Shown: positions 39,763 through 50,982 of the stretch, one piece after another
Numbering within the stretch: position 1 is the first letter of the stretch
Layout: every line of letters begins with the position of its first letter
Origin: Globisporangium splendens
Taxonomy: Eukaryota; Oomycota; Peronosporomycetes; Pythiales; Pythiaceae
NCBI GenBank assembly: GCA_006386115.1
Contig: VFIW01000075.1
Span: 1 to 64,000, forward strand
Reading direction: 5' to 3'
Length of the DNA stretch: 64,000 nucleotides
The notes under the pieces: model-generated
Seen by the model: only the letters and a program-made list of their open reading frames with translations
Told to the model about the DNA's origin: nothing
The model's database searches: none
Translations under genes and position numbers: made by a program

Positions 39763-40036
39763 GATTTTAGCAGCATAACTCACGTGATCAAGGCGACACA
39801 CCTTTATTCTGAAATGTAAGTTCAATCATTTGCTTTTACTGTTCGGTGAGTGATTGAAGGCGACCTATTAACAAAATGCGATTCGCAAAAGATACAACAA
39901 ATTGCTTTGATGGATCATGACGTTGATGAGTACCGAGGACAATCTCTGTGGCATTTGGGACCCAGAATCGGTGCGAAGTTTTATGATGCCTGCATATTTT
40001 GATGTATAACCTAGATACATTGAAGGCAAGTGCGGC

Positions 40037-40749
40037 ATGCCAGGGCGTGTTTCTCTTCCGGATGGACTGTTCAAGCACACGCACTCGCTGTCGTTTATTC
40101 ATCTGGCCAGCAACTTGTTCCGCCGACTCGCATCGTTCCGCGGTCTCGTCAATCTCCGTTCCCTTGATCTTTCAGCTTTATTCGCTCTTGCAGAGCTGCT
40201 TGACTTCGACTATTTGAAGAGACTTGAGTGCTTGGTGCTGGTGTTTCTCCTGGCCGTTGAGAGCATCCCAGACATGGCCCCAATGACAAACTTACAAGCA
40301 TTCGTCATGACATATCGTGGCACGACGGGTTGCAGTGGCTTCCTTGGCAAGTGCGATCTCACCAACTCGATGTGCCGGCTATACTCTCCTGTAATGATTC
40401 CCCGGCAACCTACTTACTCGAGAACCACACCGAGAAAAGTGCGACGCAAGCTGCGCGCAACATGTTCACAAAATTCGCGGCATCCGTGTGCATAGATCCG
40501 CTGCAAGTGGACTCCGGAACAGTAGATATGTCTCCTTCGGAAGAGAACATGCGCGAGTGCAACGGCACGACGTATCGCCAATGCGCAATAACCGGGTTTC
40601 CTGTCGGGATGTGCTACAATGCGCGTTTGATGCCGATTGTTTGCAACACGAATAAGTTCCCGATCGAGATGAGGAGGTGGCAGATCCAAGCCGGAGTCGG
40701 CAAACGGTGTAACCCAAGCGAGGAAGCGTGGCTCGGATGCAAGGAGTGA
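40037..40749 (+). pseudogene. LRR/transmembrane family remnant (oomycete type), frameshifted
   Basis: The first frame (40037 on) has leucine-rich repeats (LPDGLFKHTHSLSFIHLASN, LVNLRSLDLSALFAL) and then GTTGCSGFLGKCDLTNSMC. Near 40380 the frame shifts by one, and the second frame carries NHTEKSATQAARNMFTKFAA, CNGTTYRQCAI, MCYNARLMPIVCNTNKFPIE and finally EEAWLGCKE. This Cys-patterned tail is characteristic of an LRR protein family I know only from oomycetes, whose complete members begin with several membrane spans. Those are missing here, so the copy is 5'-truncated and shifted. Confidence 0.65.
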
Positions 40750-41160
40750 GTGCGTCGTCAAGCGAGATTGATGATCTCGTTAGGTGATCACTCATTCCGT
40801 CATGGACGCATTCATCCAAACGACCACGAGTGATGGTAAATTGACATCACACCAACAGTAGGATGATGGTATAATCATCGAATGATGGTTATATCTCCAT
40901 CAAAGATGTTCTCGTTCCTTGTCTTTGGTATCGAGCTCACACCCCCTTTCCCAAATAAACCAACGCAACTTCACTCCACGCGTGCATGCGCTTCATTCAA
41001 CGAAGGTTGCCTGACATAATCCTCACCAACGATAGTGCCGCGTTCCTGTACAACACGGGAGTGTGAACAAGGAATCCGGTTTATTGTCGTTGAATGAAAC
41101 AAGGATGCTGAAACGGAATCTCGAAAATGAAAAAACTAGAGGATGCAAAAATAAACTTGT
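40750..41160. other. Intergenic 0.4 kb
   Basis: 3' flanks of the LRR remnant and of the convergent ABCA gene. A dyad GATGGTATAATCATC lies near 40865. Nothing else seen. Confidence 0.4.
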
Positions 41161-44100
41161 CTAGGCTGCGTACATGCCGCGAGTCACACCCTGCTCTTCA
41201 GCCTGCCGCGACGCGAACTGGTTGAAGATCTGCTCGAGCGTCGTCTGCGACACGCTGTACTCGCGAACGTGCATCGTCGACTTGACGCTCTCGACCAGAG
41301 CGAACACCTTGGCCAACTTGAGGCTCGCCGTCGATCCGCGCAGTTTGAAGCGGCAGAAGTCGTTCTGGCGTTCCATCACGGTCACGCCGTCCACGCCGAA
41401 CGATTTCTTGAGGAAGTCGTGCAACCGATCGAACCGCGTTTCTTCCACGCACCACGAGCAGAAGGCTTCCGCGCGCACGTGTCCGTCGCGCTCCAGTGCC
41501 GCGGCCAGATTGTACCCCGTTGGGTGTGACGCCACGACGCGGTCCGCCAGAGCGGCGTTGCCAAATGAGCGGCACTTGTCGTTCACTTCCGTCGGTGTCA
41601 CAAACGTGTTGTCGCCGCCCTCGAAATGCTGGTCGATCATCGCCTGCAACTCGTCGGGGTTCAGCGTCGCCAGCTTGACATCGAGCACGAGACCGTCGCC
41701 GAATCGACTCTTCAAGTGCTGCACGCTGCCCAAGCAACGCAAACGGCCGCCGACCATGATCCCGACGCGCGAGCACAGCGCTTCGGACTCTTCCATGCTA
41801 TGGGTCGTCAACACGATCGTCGACGACTTGCTGCGCGTCGAGATGTCCGCGATGACCTCCCACATGAAGCGGCGCGACACAGGGTCCATGCCCGTCGACG
41901 GTTCGTCCAGAAAGATGATCTGTGGGTTCCCGATCATCGCGATCGCCACCGACAGCTTGCGCTTGTTGCCGCCGCTCAGACTACTCGCGAGCTTGTGCTC
42001 GAACGCGCTCAGGTTCATCTGCTCGATCTTGTCCTCCACGGCGCTGTCGAGCTCTACCGCCGACACCCCCTTGATTCGAGCAAAGAGCTCCAGGTGCTCA
42101 CGGACAGTCAGCAAGTCGAAGAGAGCGTCAAACTGAGGACAGTACCCGATCTGACGGCGCACGTCAATCTGCTGGTTCAGGATGTCAAAACCGCTGAGCG
42201 TCGCGCTACCGCTTGATGGCACGACGTCGCCCGTGAGCATCTTCATCGTCGTCGTCTTGCCCGCACCATTGATGCCGAGGAACCCAAAGCACTCGCCCCG
42301 CTTCAGACCGAACGACAGGTTGCGCACAGCGACCTTGCCGCCCTTGTACACCTTGCGCAAGTTGCGCAGCGCGACCATGTCACCATCGGCAGCGCCAGAC
42401 GCTACTCGCTCGGCTTCTCTCTTGACGTCAGTGTCTTCCACGTGAGTCTCATCGCCCACACCGCGGTCTCTGGCTGCCGAGTTCTTGAGCTTTGGGAACG
42501 TCAAAGCGTAATCGATCCCGATGGCCAGCGCACCAAAGACGATCGCTGTCAGCGCCAGGTAAATCATCTCGAAGCCCATGACATCGGTGCTGAACGGACT
42601 CTTCTTCTCGCCCGTGTTTCCCACCACCGCGTCGGCTTCGGCCATGACCAGGTTGAGCAGCCCATTGCCGAGATTGAAGAGTGGGGAGAGCCGCCAGAAG
42701 AACACGAGGACGTCGTTCACCGGTTTGGTCGAGTCGATGATCGTCAGGATGTATGAGATCACCAGCAGCACGACGCCGATGACGAAGTTGATCATAATCG
42801 TGTACGTTTGCGCCGACGCGTGCTCCTTGAAGAGGTACGACATGCAGTACGTGAACGGACAAATGGCGAGACCAAAGAGCACGAACAGGACAATGACCGC
42901 TGGGAACGTCGCCGACGTGCACGACGTGCAGTCACTGCTCCCAGTCATCGCTGGGATGTCGAATAGCTTGATCAGGATGATCGCGGACACAAAGGGCACG
43001 ATGTAGATCACCAGATCCCACAGGTAGTTGGACAGCCAGAAGGCTGACAGCGAGACGCCAGACACGAGCTGCTGGTGCTTGGCATTGTGCTCCGATTGTC
43101 GCTCTTTGACCAAGAACGTCACGATAGACGCTGGGTAGAATGTGAAGGCGATCACGATCAACGTGCATGAAGACAGCGCGACGATCGACCCCAGCAACGC
43201 CTTGGACGATGCTGACAGCGGTAATGGATGGTTGTTGACAATCAGGTTGACGGCAGCTTTGGATGAAGTATCGCTGGTCGTGGTGTTTGAAGCGAAGAAG
43301 CGATAGATCGCTTGGTCCATGAGCGCTTTGAAGATCAAAGCACTGTGCGACGCCGTCGTGTTCACCAACAAGTTGTACGCCAGCACATTCTGGTCACTGT
43401 CTCCATGCACCAGGTACGCGCCATACTGACCTTCAATCGCAGCCTGATCGATGCCGTATCCTCGCTTATACACTTTTTCGCCGAGGCGAAGCTCGTAGCC
43501 CGTCGCATCCGATGCGTTGATCGAAGGATTCGTGTATTTGACGCCGAGCACTGTTGGCGAGTTCGAGTCAAAGGCAGGCTGAGTGATCACCGAGTTCGAG
43601 AGCTGCTGCGGCAACGCACCAGTAAAGTGCAACGAGTCCAAGACGCTGCTACACCATCCCTGGCTGCCGGAATCGGCCTGACAGTAGAACGGCGTCGGAC
43701 TCATCTCTCCAGCAGTGAACGAATCGGTGGTCAGCGAGATCTTTGGGTCATTCTTCGTCAGCGAGTTGCTCTGTTGCAGTTCCAAGCCGAGAAACAGGAG
43801 AAGCACAGGCAACAGCATGCTGTAGAACAGCATCTTCTTGTCGCGCTTTGCAATGCGGAAACGTTTGAGCAACAGTGCGCCTAGGTGCGGCATAAACAGC
43901 CCAGTTGGTGCGCTCCCTTGACCCTCATGAGCGTCGTGCGTCGGGCTTGCGGCAGAGGCGCCTGAACGCGCATGACATTTGCCCAGTGTGTGTTGCTGGT
44001 CTTCGTCGTCGACTTCAGCGACCTTGATAAACACTTCTTCCAGCGTCGTCACCGAGACACCGTACGACAGTAACCCCAAGGCTGAGAGCTGGGTATCCAT

Positions 44101-47100
44101 CTCAGCAAACATAGGAGCGAAGCCAGACGAGCTCGCCAACGGGAGCTGGAACGCGATCTCGCTGCCAACGTTGCTCAACACCTGCGCGTGTGGAATGTAG
44201 GACTGAATGAACGAAATGAGCGCGTCGTCGTCGCAACCTGCTTCGTCCTTCACGAATGTCAGGTTGTACCCAGCTCCATACCGGTTCTTCAAAAACAGCG
44301 AAGAGCCACAGCAACGAAGTTCGCCCTCAGCCATGATGGCGATGCGGTCTCCCAAAATGTCAGCCTCGTCCATAAAGTGTGTCGTCAGCACCATCACACG
44401 GTCCGTGCGGTTGTTGAGCAGGATCTCCCACGTGCTGCGCCGACTGTACGGGTCCATACCTGACGTCGGCTCATCCAAGAACACCAGAGAACTGTCTCCA
44501 AGCAACGAGATCGCGACCGACAACTTGCGCTTCATACCTCCCGACAGCTCGCTGGACTTGACGTAGCGCTTCTCAGTCAACCCAACCTCCCGAATCTGGG
44601 TCTCCACGACAGCTTTCAACTCGTCGCCCACGTATCCCTTGATCTGGCCAAAGATTAGCAAATGCTCTTCCACCGTCAGCTCTGCAAAGAGCACGTCGTG
44701 CTGGAAACAGATACCAAGAGACTCACGAATCTCATCCATGTCATCGCTCAACGACATGCCGCGGAACGTTGCATTCCCGCTGCTCGCCGCTGTCATGCCC
44801 GTAAGCATGGAGATCAGCGTCGTCTTGCCTGCGCCGTTGTGACCAAGCAAACACGTGATCTGGTCCTTGTACATGACCAAGTTGATCCCTTTCACCGCGA
44901 TCTTCTCACCACCAGGGACTGGAAACACCTTGCGCAGTCGCTGGACAGAGAGAGCGTTACCAGTGCGCTCTTGGTCGCGAAGATCGGTGCTCACAGGCTC
45001 AAAGTTTGGGTTCACATCCAGCATAACGTCATCGAGCAGGGCGTCTTCTGGATGGGGCTTTGGAGCGGCAGCAAGCCCTCTGCGTTTGTTTCTCCAGTAC
45101 GATGGCGACACGGGGAAGTACCACTTCAAGGATGTGCCCCACTCTTTCGGAACTACTTTCTCAAAGTACAACCCGATGAGCGTGTAGAGAACGGTGTCGA
45201 GGGCGAGCATCACGAGCGTCGTGCTGAAGCGGTAGTTTTCATAGACGACGTTCATGTTGTCAAACGAGACGCCTTGTCCAGTGGATTCCAAGTTGGACAA
45301 CACGGTGACGCCAAATGAAAGCGCGACGGGAGACAGGATGGACGCTGTGACCTTCGAGTTCTCTGCGGTCTCCTCGTTGAACGCAGTCGAGACGAAGTAC
45401 ATGAGGAAGAACAGGATCATACCAACGAACGATCCCGTGCGAGCCTTACTGAAGATCGCGCTCACGAGGAACCCGAAGGCGAGCACACTCATTCCAAACA
45501 GCAAGAAGAAGAGGAACACGAGGACCACGGAGCTGTTGCTGAACAGTCCCGCCAACCCTGCGAGCGCCTGCAAAATCGCGCCAACGAACGCGATGCCAGT
45601 GTACGTCATGTACCACGAGATCAGGATCGCGCTCTCCTTGACGCCCAGGATCTTCATGAATTCACGCATGCGCGATTCCTTCTCTTGGATAAACGCAACG
45701 AGGATGCGCGATATCATGTACAGGTATGCCAGGATAAACACGAGAGTGAACACGTCCTTGACCTGGTCATAGAACGGTGAGCTCGTGTACGCGTTGACTG
45801 GGAACGGGGCCACCGTGGCGTTGAGGTACGGCTGTGGGGCTTGACGGAGAGGCTTCAGCAACGCTTCCTTAGACGCCGCTGGCATGGCTGCGAGCACACG
45901 GGCAATGTCCGTGCCATCAGTTGGTGCAAACGAAGCGAACGCGTCCTGGATCAGTGCGTCGTTGCTGAGCGCTGAGAGTAGTCGAGAGTCGAGAGTCGTG
46001 CTGGCTTTGGCAGTCGCTTGCGAGTGCTGACACTCTCCTGTCGTCGTCTTGGTCTCGGCGTTCCACGTGGGCATGCACGTCACGAACCGCGTCACAAGCG
46101 TCTGCAGCGTCATGAACCCCGTCACAGCATAGCGCGAGTACTTGTCGACATCGATCTTGCGCTGGAACATGGAGATCTCTGTCTGCGACGTCTGGGGGAT
46201 GAGTCCCATGTCACCTCTGGCGCTCGTGGTCGAGTTCAGACGGATCGTGTACTCGATGGTGCCAAAGCTGCCGATCTCGATGTCCGATGGGAAGGCGTCA
46301 AACACGATGCCGCCGTAGATGCGAGGCTTGTCGAGCGCCGTGCCGTACTCTTTGCTCTTGACATAATCCTCGAAGGCGTCGGCTGACTCGAAAAACTCGA
46401 CGCTGTCTTGAAATGACGGGATCTGAGGCGGCGAGGTGCTGTTCTCCATCACCACGCGAGGGTACCATAGCTCCATGGTCTGCATGAAGTACTGGCGCGT
46501 GAACGCGGTGTCCGGGGCGATACCGATCTTGTACGGGACGATCTTGCCAGCACACGCCTCAGGGACTCGGTTAGGAGACGACGTGTTGATCGACACGGCA
46601 CCATACATCTTCACCCCCTGGGTGCACGTTGCGAGGTCTGCAGCCGAGAGCTTATTCAGGTTCAGTCCATCGACGACGGACTGCTGACCCAGCAGAAGGA
46701 TCAAACCCGTGAGCGAGCTTTCGTACATGTCGAACTTTGGCAGCGACGTGGGGATCCACGAGATCGACGAGCCCGTTGGCTCGTACAGGTTGTAGGACGT
46801 CCCAGACGACTTGTTTCCCGGCAACTTGGCGTCGTCGCTCCAGCCTCTGGGTACGTCCACGTCCGACGTGGCGCTCTTGATCAGGCCGAGCAGCAGGATG
46901 AAGATCGTCGGAAGCGCGACCTCGAGGACTGTGCCGACCAGATTGCGGCGCTTGAGCAGCACGTTCTTCCACATGAGTGCCTTGATGTAGTTCCACGTCG
47001 TGCGGCGCTCGGACAACGACGATGATGGCTTCATGTGGCCGAATCCAGTCGTGGTCGATGATCCTGACGGCGAACATGACACGGAGTCGCGTCCTCCCAT
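41161..47100 (-). CDS. Full-size ABCA-family ABC transporter
   Basis: 1979 residues in one exon from the ATG at 47100. The order is TMD1-NBD1-TMD2-NBD2, the ABCA full-transporter layout. The first helix (TVLEVALPTIFILLLGLI) is followed by a large extracytosolic loop of about 350 residues, then five helices. NBD1 has Walker A GHNGAGKTT (~757), signature LSGGMKRKLS and Walker B LVFLDEPTSGMDP. TMD2 repeats the plan with a ~230-residue loop. NBD2 has GINGAGKTT (~1613), LSGGNKRKLS and IIFLDEPSTGMDP (~1728). Both catalytic sites look complete. ABCA proteins move lipids between membrane leaflets or out of cells; the substrate here is unknown. The genes on both sides are decayed copies of one LRR family. 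Confidence 0.92.
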   Translation of the reverse strand: MGGRDSVSCSPSGSSTTTGFGHMKPSSSLSERRTTWNYIKALMWKNVLLKRRNLVGTVLEVALPTIFILLLGLIKSATSDVDVPRGWSDDAKLPGNKSSGTSYNLYEPTGSSISWIPTSLPKFDMYESSLTGLILLLGQQSVVDGLNLNKLSAADLATCTQGVKMYGAVSINTSSPNRVPEACAGKIVPYKIGIAPDTAFTRQYFMQTMELWYPRVVMENSTSPPQIPSFQDSVEFFESADAFEDYVKSKEYGTALDKPRIYGGIVFDAFPSDIEIGSFGTIEYTIRLNSTTSARGDMGLIPQTSQTEISMFQRKIDVDKYSRYAVTGFMTLQTLVTRFVTCMPTWNAETKTTTGECQHSQATAKASTTLDSRLLSALSNDALIQDAFASFAPTDGTDIARVLAAMPAASKEALLKPLRQAPQPYLNATVAPFPVNAYTSSPFYDQVKDVFTLVFILAYLYMISRILVAFIQEKESRMREFMKILGVKESAILISWYMTYTGIAFVGAILQALAGLAGLFSNSSVVLVFLFFLLFGMSVLAFGFLVSAIFSKARTGSFVGMILFFLMYFVSTAFNEETAENSKVTASILSPVALSFGVTVLSNLESTGQGVSFDNMNVVYENYRFSTTLVMLALDTVLYTLIGLYFEKVVPKEWGTSLKWYFPVSPSYWRNKRRGLAAAPKPHPEDALLDDVMLDVNPNFEPVSTDLRDQERTGNALSVQRLRKVFPVPGGEKIAVKGINLVMYKDQITCLLGHNGAGKTTLISMLTGMTAASSGNATFRGMSLSDDMDEIRESLGICFQHDVLFAELTVEEHLLIFGQIKGYVGDELKAVVETQIREVGLTEKRYVKSSELSGGMKRKLSVAISLLGDSSLVFLDEPTSGMDPYSRRSTWEILLNNRTDRVMVLTTHFMDEADILGDRIAIMAEGELRCCGSSLFLKNRYGAGYNLTFVKDEAGCDDDALISFIQSYIPHAQVLSNVGSEIAFQLPLASSSGFAPMFAEMDTQLSALGLLSYGVSVTTLEEVFIKVAEVDDEDQQHTLGKCHARSGASAASPTHDAHEGQGSAPTGLFMPHLGALLLKRFRIAKRDKKMLFYSMLLPVLLLFLGLELQQSNSLTKNDPKISLTTDSFTAGEMSPTPFYCQADSGSQGWCSSVLDSLHFTGALPQQLSNSVITQPAFDSNSPTVLGVKYTNPSINASDATGYELRLGEKVYKRGYGIDQAAIEGQYGAYLVHGDSDQNVLAYNLLVNTTASHSALIFKALMDQAIYRFFASNTTTSDTSSKAAVNLIVNNHPLPLSASSKALLGSIVALSSCTLIVIAFTFYPASIVTFLVKERQSEHNAKHQQLVSGVSLSAFWLSNYLWDLVIYIVPFVSAIILIKLFDIPAMTGSSDCTSCTSATFPAVIVLFVLFGLAICPFTYCMSYLFKEHASAQTYTIMINFVIGVVLLVISYILTIIDSTKPVNDVLVFFWRLSPLFNLGNGLLNLVMAEADAVVGNTGEKKSPFSTDVMGFEMIYLALTAIVFGALAIGIDYALTFPKLKNSAARDRGVGDETHVEDTDVKREAERVASGAADGDMVALRNLRKVYKGGKVAVRNLSFGLKRGECFGFLGINGAGKTTTMKMLTGDVVPSSGSATLSGFDILNQQIDVRRQIGYCPQFDALFDLLTVREHLELFARIKGVSAVELDSAVEDKIEQMNLSAFEHKLASSLSGGNKRKLSVAIAMIGNPQIIFLDEPSTGMDPVSRRFMWEVIADISTRSKSSTIVLTTHSMEESEALCSRVGIMVGGRLRCLGSVQHLKSRFGDGLVLDVKLATLNPDELQAMIDQHFEGGDNTFVTPTEVNDKCRSFGNAALADRVVASHPTGYNLAAALERDGHVRAEAFCSWCVEETRFDRLHDFLKKSFGVDGVTVMERQNDFCRFKLRGSTASLKLAKVFALVESVKSTMHVREYSVSQTTLEQIFNQFASRQAEEQGVTRGMYAA

Positions 47101-47989
47101 AACACTTCAATCGAATCGGTGACAAGAACGAAACCGAGAAAGCTGGTGCTGCTGCTTCGTGGTGTTGTCGCCGTCGATCGAAGGTGTGTGGCTCTGAGCA
47201 AAGGTCTCCGAGTGCTGGAAGCGATGCTTTGTGAGGTGGTTGAGGCGGCGTGCTCGGGACGACGCCAATTGAGTTATGAGGCAGTGGTGCTTCCTGCAAT
47301 TGCTACGGGGCCACGAAGTGATGCAGTGGCCTCCACGGACATGCACGTGCACACACACACACACATACAACATACTTTTTTCTCAAAACCTTCGAGTATG
47401 CCAGAGACTTTGACAGTGTCCACCGCACGAAGGACTTCAAGTCCGAAACGGTGGCACTGTGCAAGCCATATTATTGGTGGAAAAAGATCACATCACTATT
47501 CCATTGGTAGAAAATAGGTCAGTTTGTTTACACGAGTCAAGTGAAGAGGTAAGCATGTAAACATGCTTGGGCGAAGTCTTGAGCAGAAACAGCCAATTTT
47601 TCTCAGCGACGTGTATCCGCAATATTGACTTGCGCGTGTGACTCTGGCTGTCGTCTGGCCCTACTCTCAAGTGCACACAGCAAGTTGCCGTGGGGCGCTA
47701 GTGGGGCATAAATAGCCATACCAATTGCCACTGGTTGGACCAAGATCAGAGATTTTTTCGGACACACACCTGATGTGCAGAGGAGGGTCCAAAATCTAGG
47801 TTTACTGAGCGGAAAATGCAATATCCGTCTGAATTCTTACCGAGTTTCCAGTACCGAGGCCCGCAAAGGCTGTGAGGAGGCGCTATTAGCATGCTCAGAG
47901 CCCAGCAACTCCATTTGTACTCATCCTTCTGCAATCAAAACAACGTGCATAGAGAAACATCTCACACGCCTAAATCTCGAGAACGAAAT
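47101..47989. other. Intergenic 0.9 kb with a short CA microsatellite
   Basis: Upstream region of the ABCA gene. A (CA)n run lies at about 47347-47367. No gene recognised. Confidence 0.45.
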
Positions 47990-49258
47990 CAAGAGCGGTT
48001 GTCGTGTGGCTCGCATGGGCGACTGGAGTCACCTTGCTCACGATATACCCGAACGACACTGTGAATTGGATTATGGACACCGAGTCGTTTGACGACAGCA
48101 CGTTCTAATTCCTTATCGAGCCACCGGCAACGCTGGAAGCCCTCGGTGTCGTCGGCTTTGCGCTCGTGCTGGTCGGGTATATGAGCATTCTCTTTGATGG
48201 AACAGACTGTCATCCGATGTTGCGATTCAAAAAGTGCATGTGGAGACCCTCGTCAGACCAACTACAAACGGCCTGGCAGAGTCACCAAAGCGTACCTCGT
48301 TCAAGAAAGCGCAGCCAAGCTCGTTTCGAGCATGGCGAGCGAGAGCAGCTCGACCAGGACGTTCGCTGTAAGTGACTGCGCTGACCTTGTATGCGCTGGT
48401 GTAAGCCTCGCCTTGTCCTAGGGATGTCGATGATCTGGTTTTGATGAAAACGTCACGGTGCGGCAGATGCTGTGGCTCAAAGTGGGCGACCTCGGAGTCC
48501 AAGTCGTGCTCCTTGTTCAGATTTGGAGATGGGGCTGCCGTTCGAGCTGGTGTGTGCAGTAACTGCTGTCATCGCCTTTAGCTCCATAATGCGCGCCGTG
48601 CTGATCTTGCCACGTCAAAGCCACAAGCAAAGTGGTTTCACTGAAGAACTCGTCGATACTCTGTACATACCCAGGAGAAAACATGTGTCTATCGAGCTGG
48701 TCACGATTATGCAATATGGCGTTTGCTTGCTTGCTTGTATTGGCTCCAGTTCTACGCTCCTCACCACGATTGCGTTTCCGATGCTCGTGGTAGCCCACAG
48801 TTTGGCCACTTTCCCGTTTGACCGAGCACAACACGCGCTCAACCTCGAGATCTTTTCAAAGGGAGACTACGAGACACTCGCGCATGTGAATGCTGATCCG
48901 GTGCAAATGACGGTCGTGCTCAAGAATCTGAACTCTCGTCGTATTCGATCAGCCCTGGATTTCTTCGCGCGCGTTCACAAAATTTGTTGCCTCAGTATGC
49001 ATTGATCCGCTACTATTCGACACGGGGACCAAAGGCGTCCTCACTTCAGAAGAGACCATGCGCGTGCACAATGGCACGATGTATCGCCAGTGTTCGGTGC
49101 ATGGGTATGCAATCGCGATGTGTTACAATACCCCTGGATTGCCAATTGCCTGCAACACCAGTAAATTCCCGATTGAGATGTGGAGGCGGCAAATCCAAGC
49201 AGGTGTCGGTGCCTCGTGTGACCCCAGAGAAGAAGCGTGGCTCGGGTGCAAAAGATGA
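47990..49258 (+). pseudogene. Second LRR/transmembrane family remnant, multiply broken
   Basis: The stretch starts with a membrane segment (VVVWLAWATGVTLLTIYPND), has a stop after SFDDSTF, then LEALGVVGFALVLVGYMSILF. Further membrane helices follow in 48472-49005 (VCAVTAVIAFSSIMRAVLIL; YGVCLLACIGSSSTLLTTIA). The C-terminal hallmark appears in another frame at 49058-49258 (HNGTMYRQCSVHGYAIAMCY, then EEAWLGCK). The central LRR part is mostly lost. At least three frame changes are needed, so it is not functional. It keeps the membrane half that the remnant at 40037 lacks. Confidence 0.6.
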
Positions 49259-50238
49259 GAGCATCGTCAAGCGTGGGCGGCAAAAAAAGCAAGACCTCCG
49301 ATGTGTATCTTTTCGGTGGCGCTGTGCGTGGTGTATCGGCTTGATTCTCGGCGTGAAAAATAGAACGAACAGCTCAACAGCGACATTGAGTGATGGTCCG
49401 TTAAATTTGCAATACAAGAGGGCACTATTATCAAATCAAATTCATAATGAGAAGCGGTGTCCAATGCCGGACCGCGTGAATGCATTTCGTGCCGCAAGGC
49501 TGCTTTCGTTTCTCGTTCGACATCCAGCTGCTGCTCCAGTGATAGCTAATCAACAAACGTGCGGTAGTGAGACCTTCTAGCCGGGTGCATTGACCGAGGG
49601 CACGTCAGAAACTCCGACCCCGTTGATGTGGTCGCGCTCGCGTCGTCGGTGACTTCTGATGTAAGAAAAGTACTGCAATGACGGCGAGTTTCTTTTTGCG
49701 TTGTTTTCCTGCTTCTTTAACGCCACTCCAGTCCGCAAATCTTAATACTATTGCGCATGTCTTCATCTCAATCTCCAGACATGCGCGACGTCGATCAAAG
49801 CAGGCACGATGTGACACTTAGCTGCAAAGAAACGAGACGTGCAGACATCTTCTTCTGATGTGTTCTCGCAATCTCAACTCTTTGTGACGGGTGGTAAAGC
49901 CACACGGAGCCATATGGATTCCTCCATTCGTTTTCACGAGAGCCGGGATTTGTCCCCGTTAGTGCAGCGCGCGCATGCATCCAGCCGTGTTACAGACGAC
50001 CACGTTGAGTTCATTTTGATTTCTTCGCTCTATTGGTCGCTCAATTGCAGCAAGCGACGACAGTGACCAGGATTTATTAGCAATCGTGAACCTCGGTCAC
50101 CGTGGTACAGAATTAAGCTCAGTCGATTATACGCGCACCAACGGCACCGCCATTTACGAATTTCCCGTCCGGCGCCACACGCACGGAATCGACACTGACT
50201 TACTTGTTGGGAAAGCACCTCCACACTAACCAGCCAGA
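49259..50238. other. Intergenic 1 kb
   Basis: No gene recognised. The last ~100 bp are the upstream region of the small ankyrin gene. Confidence 0.4.
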
Positions 50239-50982
50239 ATGGGATGCGGTAGCTCGACTGAACTTGTACTGCCACCTTCCACCCGCACCAAGCGAATATA
50301 CAGCTTTGCACCAGACGACAGCACACAACGAGTGCACGAGGTTCTACGCATGAGACCAACGGAGCCAGAACTCGAGCCGATTGACATGAAGCTGCTCCGC
50401 GCTGCGATCAACGGATACTTGCCCGAAGTCAAGTTCGTCGTCGAGAACAACGCGCTCACGAATGAGCTCTCAGATGCGCTCATCTGCGCCGCCAACACCG
50501 GTCACCTCGACGTTGTCGAATACCTCTGCGAGCACGGCGCGAACACAGGACTGGTCCGCGAGAGGGACACAACAGCGCTGATGACTGCCGCCGAGCACGG
50601 TCGAATCAAGATCGTCCAGTACCTCGTCGGCGACTGGGGGGTCGACCTCCACACCCGGTGCTCGGACGGACTCACTGCGCTTCACTACGCGGCAGCGACC
50701 GATCACGTTGATGTTGTGAACCTGCTCCTTACGCTTGGCGCTCCAGTGGACGATCGCATCGGACCATCCAAGAACGCTGCGATCCTCGGTATGACACCGC
50801 TTCACGTCGCTGCATCAGCCGGGTCGTCCGCGGTCTTCGCGACGCTGATGCAGCACGGCGCAGACATCGACGCCGTCTCAGCAAGCGGGGATGACGTGAT
50901 GAAGTTTGCGCTTGACGGCGGCGATCGCGAGATGGTCGCGACCATCAAACACCTCCAGCAATCCAGGAACACGTCGTATTGA
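50239..50982 (+). CDS. Small ankyrin-repeat protein with lipidation-type N terminus
   Basis: 247 residues from the ATG at 50239. It begins MGCGSSTE: Gly2 and Cys3 with Ser5/Ser6 match the N-myristoylation plus palmitoylation pattern, suggesting membrane anchoring. Five to six ankyrin repeats follow (ALICAANTGHLDVVEYLCEH, TALHYAAATDHVDVVNLLL, TPLHVAASAGSSAVFATLM). Partner unknown. It is closely similar to the C-terminal repeats of the large ankyrin gene at 34943, including a shared order of a (T/H)G(L/M)-RDTT block and a G(L/M)TPLH block after a longer loop. Single exon. Confidence 0.88.
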   Translation: MGCGSSTELVLPPSTRTKRIYSFAPDDSTQRVHEVLRMRPTEPELEPIDMKLLRAAINGYLPEVKFVVENNALTNELSDALICAANTGHLDVVEYLCEHGANTGLVRERDTTALMTAAEHGRIKIVQYLVGDWGVDLHTRCSDGLTALHYAAATDHVDVVNLLLTLGAPVDDRIGPSKNAAILGMTPLHVAASAGSSAVFATLMQHGADIDAVSASGDDVMKFALDGGDREMVATIKHLQQSRNTSY

